22,135 nt of DNA from an uncultured Oscillospiraceae bacterium (GCA_934572325.1 CAKTKT010000030.1:1-22135), one strand, 5' to 3'; shown: positions 15,015 through 21,999, counted from the stretch's first letter. Notes: generated from the sequence alone by a model not told the origin. Numbers and translations: made by a program.

Positions 15015-17396
15015 TCATTGTCCGCGTTCGCTGAGGAAGGTCTTTATCGCGCCCGCTCCGGCAAATTTTTCAAACTCCCTGCCGTCGGTTATCACGAGCG
15101 TGGGCGCCTGCTTCACGCCGTAGCCGAGCGCCAGCTCCGCGTTGTCCTCCGCCATGAGCTTTTCGTACTTGAAGCCCGCCTTGTCGAGGTACGAGCAGGC
15201 GATGCGGCAGTTGGGACAGGTGGGCGTTGCGAAGAGGATGGCGCGGCTGTGCACCTCGTCCACGTGCTCCTCCGGCGCTGCCGCCGGCGCGGCGTCTCCG
15301 TGGAGCGGTCCGTCGTGGCGCAGCACAGAGCGGTCAAGGTTGTACTCGCGGCGCTCCTTATACTCCTGCGTCTTGCCCGCGTTCCAGTTCTGCACGGGGC
15401 GGTAGTAGCCGGTGATGCGACTGTATACCTCGGCGCTCTCGCCGCACTCGGGGCAGGTGAACTGCTCGCCGTTGAGGTAGCCGTGGTTTTTGCACACGGA
15501 GTACGTCGGCGACAGCGTGTAGTACGGCAGCTTGTAGTTTTCCGCGATCTTGCGCACGAGGTTCGCCGCCGCCTCCCAGCTCGGCAGCTTCTCGCCGAGG
15601 AAGGCGTGGAACACCGTGCCGGAGGTATAGCGCGTCTGAAGATCGTCCTGTATGTCCAGCGCCTCGAATATGTCCTCGGTGTAGCTCACGGGCAGATGGG
15701 AGGAGTTGGTGTAGTACGGGGTACCGCCCGGCTCGGCGGCGGTGATGATGTCGGGGTATAGCTCCACATCGTGCTTGGCGAGGCGGTAGGACGTGGACTC
15801 GGCAGGGGTCGCCTCAAGGTTGTAGAGATCGCCGTACTGCTCCTGATAATCGCTCAGGCGCTCGCGCATATGGTCGAGCACTTCCTTGGTGAACCTCTGG
15901 CACTCGGGGTGGGTCATGTCACTGCGTATCCACTTGGCGTTCAGCCCCGCCTCGTTCATGCCGACGAGACCTATCGTGGAGAAGTGGTTGTCGAACGAGC
16001 CAAGGTAATGCTTCGTGTAGGGGTAAAGCCCCGCGTCGAGGAGCTTCGTGATGACGGTGCGCTTCACCTTCAGCGAGCGCGCCGCGAGATCCATGAGCCG
16101 GTCAAGGCGCTTGTAGAAGTCCGCCTCGTCGGCGGCGAGATACGCGATGCGCGGCATATTGATGGTCACGACGCCGACAGAGCCCGTAGACTCGCCCGAG
16201 CCGAAATACCCGCCGGATTTCTTTCTCAGCTCGCGCAGGTCGAGCCGCAGACGGCAGCACATCGAGCGCACGTCGCTCGGCTCCATGTCGGAGTTGATGT
16301 AGTTGGAGAAGTACGGCGTGCCGTATTTCGCGGTCATTTCAAAAAGGAGCTTGTTGTTCTCCGTGGGCGACCAGTCAAAGTCGCGGGTGATGGAGTAGGT
16401 CGGGATGGGGTACTGAAAGCCGCGCCCGTTCGCATCGCCCTCTATCATGATGTCGATGAACGCCTTATTGACCATGTCCATCTCTTTTTTGCAGTCGCCG
16501 TAGGTGAAGTCCATCTCCCTGCCGCCGACTATCGCGGGCTGATCGCGCAGATCCGCGGGCACGGTCCAGTCGAGCGTGATGTTGGAGAACGGCGCCTGCG
16601 TGCCCCAGCGGGAGGGCGTGTTCACGCCGAAGATGAACGACTGGATGCACTGCTTGACCTCCTTCTGCGTCAGCCCGTCCACCTTGACGAACGGCGCAAG
16701 ATAAGTGTCGAACGACGAGAACGCCTGCGCGCCCGCCCACTCGTTCTGCATGATGCCGAGGAAGTTGACCATCTGGTTGCAGAGCGTGGAGAGATGACTC
16801 GCCGGGGAGGAGTTGATCTTGCCGGGGATGCCGAGCCCCTGCTTTATAAGCTGGCGCAGACTCCATCCGGCGCAGTAGCCTGTCAGCATGCTCAGATCGT
16901 GCAGGTGCAGATCGCAGTTGCGGTGCGCGTCGGCGATCTCCTGGTCGTAGACCTCGCTGAGCCAGTAGTTCGCGGTGATGGCGCCGGAGTTGGAGAGGAT
17001 GAGCCCGCCGACGGAGTACGTCACGGTGGAGTTTTCCTTCACGCGCCAGTCCTCGATGTTGAGGTACTTGTCCACAGTCTCCTTATAGTCGAGATAGGTG
17101 GACTTCGTGTTGCGCAGCTTCTCGCGCTGCTTGCGGTAGAGTATGTACGCCTTGGCGACGCCCTCATACCCGCCGCGGCTCAAGACCGCCTCCACGCTGT
17201 CCTGTATATCCTCGACCGCTATCTTGCCGTCCTTTATCTTCGGCAGAAAGTCCGCCGAGACCTTGAGCGCGAGAAAGTCGATAACGCTGTCGTTATACTC
17301 CGTATTCGTCGCATCGAACGCCTTTTTTATCGCATCGGCTATCTTGACGATGTCAAAATCAACTATCTTGCCGTCGCGCTTTACCACCTGATACAT
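15015..17396 (-). CDS. nrdD: Anaerobic (class III) ribonucleoside-triphosphate reductase with fused C-terminal thioredoxin-like domain
   Basis: A 793-residue glycyl-radical enzyme that reduces ribonucleoside triphosphates to deoxy forms without oxygen. Residues 1-95 form an ATP-cone allosteric domain (VVKRDGKIVDFD). The catalytic barrel contains HLHDLSMLTGYCAGWSL (164-180) and SMCCRLRLD (378-386), whose second Cys (381) best fits the thiyl-radical residue. A zinc site is formed by Cys635, His638, Cys648 and Cys651. SRITGYYRPVQNWNAGK carries the radical Gly663. An Ala/Pro-rich linker (690-712) then leads to a redoxin domain (about 715-793) with CPNC at 727-730 and the cis-proline in QAPT. E. 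coli NrdD (712 residues) lacks this domain and uses formate. It lies 55 bases after nrdG, with a GGAGG site. Confidence 0.96.
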   Translation of the reverse strand: MYQVVKRDGKIVDFDIVKIADAIKKAFDATNTEYNDSVIDFLALKVSADFLPKIKDGKIAVEDIQDSVEAVLSRGGYEGVAKAYILYRKQREKLRNTKSTYLDYKETVDKYLNIEDWRVKENSTVTYSVGGLILSNSGAITANYWLSEVYDQEIADAHRNCDLHLHDLSMLTGYCAGWSLRQLIKQGLGIPGKINSSPASHLSTLCNQMVNFLGIMQNEWAGAQAFSSFDTYLAPFVKVDGLTQKEVKQCIQSFIFGVNTPSRWGTQAPFSNITLDWTVPADLRDQPAIVGGREMDFTYGDCKKEMDMVNKAFIDIMIEGDANGRGFQYPIPTYSITRDFDWSPTENNKLLFEMTAKYGTPYFSNYINSDMEPSDVRSMCCRLRLDLRELRKKSGGYFGSGESTGSVGVVTINMPRIAYLAADEADFYKRLDRLMDLAARSLKVKRTVITKLLDAGLYPYTKHYLGSFDNHFSTIGLVGMNEAGLNAKWIRSDMTHPECQRFTKEVLDHMRERLSDYQEQYGDLYNLEATPAESTSYRLAKHDVELYPDIITAAEPGGTPYYTNSSHLPVSYTEDIFEALDIQDDLQTRYTSGTVFHAFLGEKLPSWEAAANLVRKIAENYKLPYYTLSPTYSVCKNHGYLNGEQFTCPECGESAEVYSRITGYYRPVQNWNAGKTQEYKERREYNLDRSVLRHDGPLHGDAAPAAAPEEHVDEVHSRAILFATPTCPNCRIACSYLDKAGFKYEKLMAEDNAELALGYGVKQAPTLVITDGREFEKFAGAGAIKTFLSERGQ

Positions 17397-17451
17397 AATA
17401 GCTTATCCTCCCGATATTTTCTCTTTTTCTGTTGCTTTTTACATTCTATAT

Positions 17452-18147
17452 TCAGATACCTCTCAGCCGCACCGCCGGAACGTATTCCGCCGCGGCGGCG
17501 GCGAGCGTATGCATTTCCTTTTCCTCGTATGCGCCCAGCCCGTCGAGCCTGAGCACGTCGCCCGAATCCTTGAACTGCTGGAGATAATACTCCTTCGCGC
17601 CGGCGATCCACCTCGCCGCGCCGGCGATGCTCTCCGCCGTGTGCAGCCCGCGCACCACCGTCGTGCGGAACTCATAGTCGATGTGTCCGGCGAGGAGATA
17701 ATCCTTGCTGCGCTCTATCGGCGCAAGGTCGAGCGCCGGCACGCCCGCCGAGGCGGCGTAAAGCTCCGGCGCGTTTTTTATGTCCATCGCCACGCGATCG
17801 ACAAGCCCGCGCTCCGCTATATCTATCAGCCGCTCGGGGAACGAGCCGTTCGTGTCCAGCTTTATCATGTAGCCCAGCTCGTGCACCTTCTGCAAAAACA
17901 GGTCTATATCCCTGTGCATAAGCGGCTCTCCCCCCGTCACGGCAACGCCGTCGAGCGTCCCCTGCCGCTTTTTCAGAAACGCGAGCACCCGCTCCTCGTC
18001 CGTGTCGTGCGCCAGACGCTCCGGCAGGACGAGCGAGGAGTTGTGGCAGAACGGGCAGCGGAAGTTGCACCCGCCCGTGAACACCGTGCACGCCACTTTG
18101 CCCGGATAATCCAGCAGCGTGAGCTTTTGCAGTCCTGAGATAAACAT
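17452..18147 (-). CDS. nrdG: Anaerobic ribonucleotide reductase activating protein (radical SAM)
   Basis: A 231-residue radical-SAM activase that installs the glycyl radical on NrdD. GGCNFRCPFC places the 4Fe-4S cysteines at 27, 31 and 34 (CxxxCxxC), and TGGEPL at 71-76 is the SAM-binding motif. The opening FISGLQKLTLLDYPGKVAC is typical of Firmicute NrdG. The start is ATG at 18147 with a GGAGAGAG site; an open frame continues upstream to 18405 but crosses the promoter and has no family match. It is the first gene of the nrdG-nrdD unit; this order, activase first, differs from many nrdD-nrdG operons. Regulation by NrdR is suggested by the boxes upstream. Confidence 0.95.
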   Translation of the reverse strand: MFISGLQKLTLLDYPGKVACTVFTGGCNFRCPFCHNSSLVLPERLAHDTDEERVLAFLKKRQGTLDGVAVTGGEPLMHRDIDLFLQKVHELGYMIKLDTNGSFPERLIDIAERGLVDRVAMDIKNAPELYAASAGVPALDLAPIERSKDYLLAGHIDYEFRTTVVRGLHTAESIAGAARWIAGAKEYYLQQFKDSGDVLRLDGLGAYEEKEMHTLAAAAAEYVPAVRLRGI

Positions 18148-18177
18148 TCTGTACTCTCTCTCCAAACTAAAGATACG

Positions 18178-18205
18178 TCGGTCGCTGGCTCGCGCCGGCG
18201 ACCGA
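18178..18205 (-). other. Hairpin at the 5' end of the nrdG transcript
   Basis: TCGGTCGC (18178-18185) pairs with GCGACCGA (18198-18205), with a further inner GGC/GCC pairing. The predicted start of transcription is at about 18204, so the mRNA would begin with this stem-loop. It may protect the 5' end or act in control. Confidence 0.5.
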
Positions 18206-18210
18206 TACCA

Positions 18211-18239
18211 ATAATACCGTCTCTTCGTGCTCTTGTCAA
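18211..18239 (-). promoter_or_regulatory. Promoter of nrdG-nrdD
   Basis: On the minus strand a perfect TTGACA (18239-18234), a 17-base spacer and TATTAT (18216-18211) give one of the strongest promoters in the window. Confidence 0.8.
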
Positions 18240-18247
18240 TAGCCCAA

Positions 18248-18263
18248 ACACAAAATATTGATT
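18248..18263 (-). promoter_or_regulatory. NrdR-box-like palindrome, proximal
   Basis: On the minus strand AATCAATATTTTGTGT agrees with the NrdR-box consensus ACACWATATATWGTGT at 13 of 16 places. It lies 8 bases upstream of the nrdG -35 box. Confidence 0.6.
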
Positions 18264-18288
18264 TTTTATCGCTCTGTAACCGCTTTGA

Positions 18289-18304
18289 ACACAAAATATA
18301 GTGT
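18289..18304 (-). promoter_or_regulatory. NrdR-box-like palindrome, distal
   Basis: On the minus strand ACACTATATTTTGTGT agrees with the NrdR consensus at 15 of 16 places. It is exactly 41 bases from the proximal box (four helical turns). Paired boxes a whole number of turns apart are the usual NrdR arrangement. Confidence 0.7.
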
Positions 18305-18336
18305 CGGGCGCTCATCCGACCGGTGCCGCCCGACAC
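18301..18336 (-). other. Strong hairpin in the nrdG-met intergenic region
   Basis: GTGTCGGGCG (18301-18310) pairs perfectly with CGCCCGACAC (18327-18336) around a 16-base loop. On the minus strand it is followed by TATATTTTG, so it could end a short transcript from the minus-strand TATAAT at 18370-18365, though no good -35 box precedes that. It shares four bases with the distal NrdR box. The rest of the 18337-18448 gap holds only short AT-rich palindromes, for example TTGTACAA at 18422-18429, and no gene that I can support. Confidence 0.45.
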
Positions 18337-18448
18337 CGCCGTATATCTTACAACAAAACGCGCCATTATACAAGAGGCGGCGCACGGATTGTATAGTTTC
18401 CACAATTATCTCCCCTCGTTTTTGTACAACAACGTGAAAATTTGCCTG

Positions 18449-18477
18449 TTGACACGCCGCGCCGGCAGGAATATAAT
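18449..18477 (+). promoter_or_regulatory. Consensus promoter of the met leader and metNIQ
   Basis: TTGACA (18449-18454) and TATAAT (18472-18477) are both perfect with a 17-base spacer, the best promoter in the window. The start would be near 18484, only about 25 bases before the leader-peptide ATG, so the tiny ORF is placed to be translated at once. Confidence 0.9.
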
Positions 18478-18508
18478 CGAGCCATCTTAGGGAAGGAGCG
18501 AGCCGCTC

Positions 18509-18607
18509 ATGTCTATTCGCCGCTGCGACAACATGATGATGGGTATGATGCGCATGATGTCCATGTGCATGATGATGTGCGCCCAAAAATGCTCGCCTGC
18601 TTCATGA
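18509..18607 (+). CDS. Methionine-rich leader peptide, putative attenuator of metNIQ
   Basis: A 32-codon ORF with ATG at 18509 and TGA at 18605-18607. AAGGAG at 18493-18498 lies 10 bases before the ATG, and a perfect promoter lies just upstream. Of 32 residues 12 are Met and 4 are Cys; residues 9-24 read MMMGMMRMMSMCMMMC. An intrinsic terminator follows 30 bases after its stop, then metN. This matches amino-acid leader peptides (trp, his, leu, ilv type), where scarce charged tRNA stalls the ribosome and prevents termination; the sensed amino acid would be methionine, perhaps also cysteine. Expression and mechanism are inferred. An alternative is a small Met/Cys metal-binding peptide, but the position before a methionine transporter favours a leader. 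I know of no named family for it. Confidence 0.8.
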   Translation: MSIRRCDNMMMGMMRMMSMCMMMCAQKCSPAS

Positions 18608-18648
18608 CCCGTCTTTACCGCGTTAAAGTAATCATCAGGGCTGAAAGC
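18599..18648 (+). other. Possible antiterminator pairing in the met leader
   Basis: GCTTCATGACCC (18599-18610), which spans the leader stop codon, can pair with GGGCTGAAAGC (18638-18648), the left arm of the terminator, through about ten base pairs with three single-base bulges. A small hairpin (CTTTA 18613-18617 with TAAAG 18624-18628) sits between the arms. A ribosome stalled on the Met codons leaves 18599-18610 free, whereas one at the stop codon covers it. Found by eye, no energy computed. Confidence 0.45.
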
Positions 18649-18674
18649 TACGAGCTTTCAGCCCTTTATTTTTT
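18637..18674 (+). terminator. Attenuator terminator between the leader peptide and metN
   Basis: A perfect 13-bp stem (AGGGCTGAAAGCT at 18637-18649 with 18653-18665) has a 3-base loop and is followed by TTATTTTTT. It lies only 18 bases before the metN start, after the leader ORF, so it must be at least partly bypassed for metNIQ to be made. Confidence 0.9.
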
Positions 18675-18692
18675 GGAGTTGGGGATGAGGAA

Positions 18693-19685
18693 ATGATAGA
18701 GCTGAAAAACCTCCGCAAGACCTACCGCACGGCAAATAGGGAGATCGTCGCGCTCGACGGGATAAGCCTCACGATACGCGACGGCGAGATCTTCGGCATC
18801 ATCGGCTTGAGCGGCGCGGGCAAATCCACGCTCGTGCGGTGCATCAACCTCCTCGAGGAGCCTACGGGCGGCGAGGTCATCATCGACGGGCAGAGCCTTA
18901 CAGAGCTGCCGCGCAGGGAGCTTTTGAAGCTCCGCCGGCAGATAGGCATGATATTTCAGGGCTTCAATCTTTTGGAGCAGCGCAATGTCATCGGCAATAT
19001 CTGCTTCCCGCTGGAGATAGCGGGCGTGAAGAGGAAGGACGCCGAGACGAGAGCGAGAGAGCTTTTGAAGCTCGTCGGGCTTGAGGACAGGGGCGAGAGC
19101 TACCCCTCGCAGCTCTCCGGCGGGCAGAAGCAGCGCGTCGCCATTGCCCGCGCGCTCGCCACCAGACCCAAGTACCTTCTCTGCGACGAGGCGACGAGCG
19201 CGCTCGACCCCAACACCACCCGCCAGATACTCGACCTTCTCAAGGAGATAAACGGGAAGCTCGGCGTGACGATAGTGGTGATAACGCATGAGATGCGCGT
19301 CATTGACCGCATATGCGACAGCGTCGCCGTCATAGATTCCAGCCACATCGCCGAGCTGGGCAAGGTCTCCGAGGTGTTCACAAACCCCCGCTCCAAAATC
19401 GCGCGCGATCTCATCGTTCCCAAGGACAGCAGCGCCATCAGCACCGAGGGCGGGCGCAGGATACGCCTCACGTTCAACGGCGAGGAAAAGACGAACGAGC
19501 CGTTCATCTCCAGAATGGTGCTCGAGTGCGGCGCGCCGGTGAACATACTCTTCGCCGACACGAGATACTTCGAGGGCGTCCTCCATGGACACATGGTCAT
19601 AGAGCTTCCCAACGACGCTAGGGAAGCGGAAAAACTCATCACGTGGCTCAAGGGCAGCGGCGTGAACTGGAAGGAGGAGATATAA
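18693..19685 (+). CDS. metN: Methionine ABC transporter ATP-binding protein
   Basis: A 330-residue ATPase of the methionine uptake transporter family (MetN). GLSGAGKS at 38-45 (Walker A), Q-loop IFQGFNLL near 88, LSGGQKQR at 141-148, and YLLCDEATSALD at 161-172 (Walker B and D-loop) are intact, with the switch histidine in VITHEM. After about residue 250 comes the NIL domain, which in E. coli MetN binds methionine and inhibits transport when it is plentiful. The ATG has GGGG and GAGG stretches upstream, immediately after the attenuator's T-tract. It is followed by metI 3 bases after the stop. No S-box riboswitch or T-box is visible before it. Confidence 0.95.
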   Translation: MIELKNLRKTYRTANREIVALDGISLTIRDGEIFGIIGLSGAGKSTLVRCINLLEEPTGGEVIIDGQSLTELPRRELLKLRRQIGMIFQGFNLLEQRNVIGNICFPLEIAGVKRKDAETRARELLKLVGLEDRGESYPSQLSGGQKQRVAIARALATRPKYLLCDEATSALDPNTTRQILDLLKEINGKLGVTIVVITHEMRVIDRICDSVAVIDSSHIAELGKVSEVFTNPRSKIARDLIVPKDSSAISTEGGRRIRLTFNGEEKTNEPFISRMVLECGAPVNILFADTRYFEGVLHGHMVIELPNDAREAEKLITWLKGSGVNWKEEI

Positions 19686-19688
19686 GCG

Positions 19689-20363
19689 ATGTTTTCCGAT
19701 ATGTTTTACAAGCTCTGGGATAACGGTCTCATACAGCTCGGCATTTGGGAGACCGTGTATATGACGTTCATCTCCTCCGCCGTCGCCTATCTGATAGGGC
19801 TGCCGCTCGGCGTCATCCTCAACATCACCGATGCAAAGGGCATCTGTCCCAACAAGGCGGTCAACACCGTGCTCGGGCTCATCGTCAACTTCTTCCGCAG
19901 CATCCCCTTCATCATACTGATGGTGGCAATGCTGCCTGTCGCAAAGCTCGTGGTGGGCACGTCGCTGGGCAACAAGGCGGTCATCGTGATGCTCGTAATC
20001 GCCGCCGCGCCGTATGTGGCGCGTATGTGCGAAAGCTCCCTCAAGGAGGTAAGCGCCGGCGTGATAGAGGCGGCGCAGTCCATGGGCGCGAACAACTTCG
20101 AGATAATCACCAAGGTGCTCATCCCCGAGGCAAAGCCCGCCCTCATCACGGGCGCGGCGATCTCCGTCGTCACCATCCTCGGCTACTCCGCCATGGCGGC
20201 GACCATCGGCGGCACGGGGCTGGGTCAGATTGCCATTATATACGGGCATCAGCGCTCCAACCCCGACATCACGTGGATATGCGTGTTTTTGACGGTCATT
20301 ATCGTGCAGATAATCCAGGAGGCGGGTATGTTCATCGCCCGCAAAACCGACAAGCGGCTGTAA
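19689..20363 (+). CDS. metI: Methionine ABC transporter permease
   Basis: A 224-residue inner-membrane permease with five or so helices, the normal size for MetI. GIWETVYMTFISSAVAYLIG is the first helix region. EAAQSMGANNFEIITKVLIPEAKP (127-150) is the EAA loop that contacts MetN. It imports D- or L-methionine or its relatives together with MetN and MetQ. The start lies just after the metN stop, with AGGAGG inside the last metN codons, so the two are translationally coupled. Confidence 0.95.
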   Translation: MFSDMFYKLWDNGLIQLGIWETVYMTFISSAVAYLIGLPLGVILNITDAKGICPNKAVNTVLGLIVNFFRSIPFIILMVAMLPVAKLVVGTSLGNKAVIVMLVIAAAPYVARMCESSLKEVSAGVIEAAQSMGANNFEIITKVLIPEAKPALITGAAISVVTILGYSAMAATIGGTGLGQIAIIYGHQRSNPDITWICVFLTVIIVQIIQEAGMFIARKTDKRL

Positions 20364-20417
20364 AGCCGCGGCTCATCTCGCTTACCCCAAATTTTTAATA
20401 AAAAGGAGAAAATAAAA

Positions 20418-21290
20418 ATGAAAAAGACTCTTTCCATCGTCCTCGCACTCGTGCTGGCTCTTGCAGCTTTGAGCGGCTGCGGCAGCGCCGCCGAAGCTCC
20501 CGCGTCCGAGCCCGCCGCCGCGGCTGACGCCGCCGAAGCTCCCACGGAGCTTGAGGTCATCAAGGTCGGCGCAAGCGCCACTCCCCACGCCGAGATCCTT
20601 GAGTCCGTCAAGGACGTTCTCGCCGCAGAGGGCTATGACCTTCAGGTCGTCATCTACGACGATTACATCCTGCCCAACAAGGCTCTTGCCGACGGCGAGC
20701 TTGACGCGAACTACTTCCAGCACACACCCTACCTCAACAGCTACAACGCCTCCAACGGCACCGACCTCGTCTCCGCCGCGCTCATCCACTATGAGCCGTT
20801 CGGCATCTATGGCAACGGCGTGACCTCTCTCGCCGATCTCGCCGAGGGCGCGACAATCCTCATCCCCGCCGACGACTCCAACGAGACCCGTGCGCTTCTG
20901 CTGCTTCAGCAGGAGGGGCTCATTGAGCTTCCCGCAGACGCCAGCGCCGAGGTCGGCGTGAGCCACCTCGACATCGTTGACGCAAAGGGCTACAACATCG
21001 TCCCCGTGCAGGCCGACACCGTTCCCTCCCAGCTCGCCGGCAGCGATGAGGGCACGATAGCCGTCATCAACGGCAACTACGCCATTCAGGCGGGGCTGAA
21101 GGTCGCAGACGCGCTTGCCACCGAGGCAGCCGACGGCGACGCCGCCCAGACCTACGCCAACATCATCGCCGTGCGCCGCGGCGACGAGAACAGCGAGAGG
21201 ACCATCGCCCTCGTCAAGGCGCTCCAGACCGACGCCGTCAGGCAGTTCATCACCGACAACTACGACGGCGCAGTCGTTGCAATCTTCTGA
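20418..21290 (+). CDS. metQ: Methionine-binding lipoprotein (MetQ/NlpA family)
   Basis: A 290-residue lipoprotein that captures methionine outside the membrane. The signal is MKKTLSIVLALVLALAALSGC with lipobox LSGC and lipidated Cys21; an Ala/Pro/Glu linker follows to about residue 44. VIKVGASATPHAEIL, NKALADGELDANYFQHTPYL and ILIPADDSNETRALLLLQQEGLI are NlpA/MetQ-family blocks. It is the last gene of the met operon, 54 bases after metI, with AGGAG eight bases upstream of its ATG, and is closed by a terminator. Confidence 0.96.
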   Translation: MKKTLSIVLALVLALAALSGCGSAAEAPASEPAAAADAAEAPTELEVIKVGASATPHAEILESVKDVLAAEGYDLQVVIYDDYILPNKALADGELDANYFQHTPYLNSYNASNGTDLVSAALIHYEPFGIYGNGVTSLADLAEGATILIPADDSNETRALLLLQQEGLIELPADASAEVGVSHLDIVDAKGYNIVPVQADTVPSQLAGSDEGTIAVINGNYAIQAGLKVADALATEAADGDAAQTYANIIAVRRGDENSERTIALVKALQTDAVRQFITDNYDGAVVAIF

Positions 21291-21311
21291 CAGACCGATA
21301 ACAGAACACAA

Positions 21312-21345
21312 AAAAACACCGAGGGAGTTAATCCTCGGTGTTTTT
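21312..21345 (+). terminator. Terminator of the met operon
   Basis: A stem of 13 bp (CACCGAGG at 21317-21324 with 21333-21340, extended by A/T pairs) is followed by a T-run. It lies 22 bases past the metQ stop. The next 60 bases to the acetyltransferase stop hold nothing I recognise. Confidence 0.9.
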
Positions 21346-21408
21346 CTTTTGGCGGAGCGCCGCCGTTTTGACAGAAGCCCGTCAGTTAAATCACGGCAAG
21401 CCGGAATA

Positions 21409-21984
21409 TCAGGCTGTATCGATCCAATATCTTTTCATAATGTATCCGTCTCGTTCAATGTTCTTTTCAAAAACTCCGCCGTTAGCAAGTATCGTTTTTT
21501 CGCTTGCTGTATTGCTTTCATCACATACTACAAGGAGCTTCGGCATCCCCATCATCTTGGCATTTTGGATATTCAGCCGGAGCATTTCCTTTGCATACCC
21601 TTTTCCGCGTTCAGACGGTCTTACAGTGTATCCGCAATGACCGCCCCATGTTCCGAGGATGGGATGATCAATGTGATGGCGCAGATCGATAACACCCACA
21701 AGTCTATCGTCGCTCTCTCTGATTGCGAAATAGGTCGTTGACGGTACTTGTGTTCCCGCCTGTTCACATATCTCCGCTCTTTTTCTGCGCTTGCATATAT
21801 CGATCCATTCTTTCGCGGTGCTGCAATTTTGCAGACCCATGCAGCCGGCGAAGCGATACGCATTGTCTCTATCGTAAATCAGCACCTCTTCTTTAAACTG
21901 CTCCAATTCATCTGTATATTTTTCGTTTGCCTCTATCAGAAACAATCTTGATCTCTCCGTTTCCAAAAAGTTTTTCATGCTCAT
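21409..21984 (-). CDS. GNAT-family N-acetyltransferase
   Basis: A 191-residue protein of the GCN5-related acetyltransferase fold. YFAIRE..DRLVGVIDLRHHI (motifs C/D), GYTVRPSERGKGYAKEML (motif A, acetyl-CoA loop at 122-131) and the C-terminal VVCDESNTASEKTILANGGVFE (motif B) are clear. The last resembles the small-molecule acetyltransferases of Firmicutes; the substrate is unknown. The gene is visibly AT-richer than its neighbours, which suggests recent transfer. There is no ribosome-binding sequence before either possible ATG (21984 or 21978), while two TATAAT boxes overlap or closely precede the start, so translation may be leaderless. Confidence 0.85.
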   Translation of the reverse strand: MSMKNFLETERSRLFLIEANEKYTDELEQFKEEVLIYDRDNAYRFAGCMGLQNCSTAKEWIDICKRRKRAEICEQAGTQVPSTTYFAIRESDDRLVGVIDLRHHIDHPILGTWGGHCGYTVRPSERGKGYAKEMLRLNIQNAKMMGMPKLLVVCDESNTASEKTILANGGVFEKNIERDGYIMKRYWIDTA

Positions 21985-21998
21985 TATAGCACATTATA
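21983..21998 (-). promoter_or_regulatory. Tandem -10 boxes at the acetyltransferase start codon
   Basis: Two TATAAT sequences on the minus strand (21998-21993 and 21988-21983) are 10 bases apart; the second contains the first two bases of the start ATG. A start from the first would lie within 1-3 bases of the ATG. No good -35 box is seen at a normal distance (TTGATA is 23 bases away). Confidence 0.4.
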
Positions 21999-21999
21999 G

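Noticed and set aside
15771..17552. A 593-codon open frame on the plus strand
   Set aside because: It is a shadow of nrdD, whose family match is unambiguous; the product is rich in Arg/Val/His with no domain.
18148..18405. A longer nrdG product starting at 18405
   Set aside because: The extension crosses a consensus promoter, the NrdR-like boxes and hairpins, and is not in the NrdG family; ATG 18147 has the ribosome site.
18484..18692. S-box/SAM riboswitch or Met T-box before metN
   Set aside because: The leader is only about 200 bases, half of it a translated ORF, and I see no T-box sequence or multi-helix SAM core.
18666..20249. A 527-codon open frame on the minus strand
   Set aside because: It is antisense to metN and metI, which have complete motifs; the product is low-complexity and would cross the attenuator.
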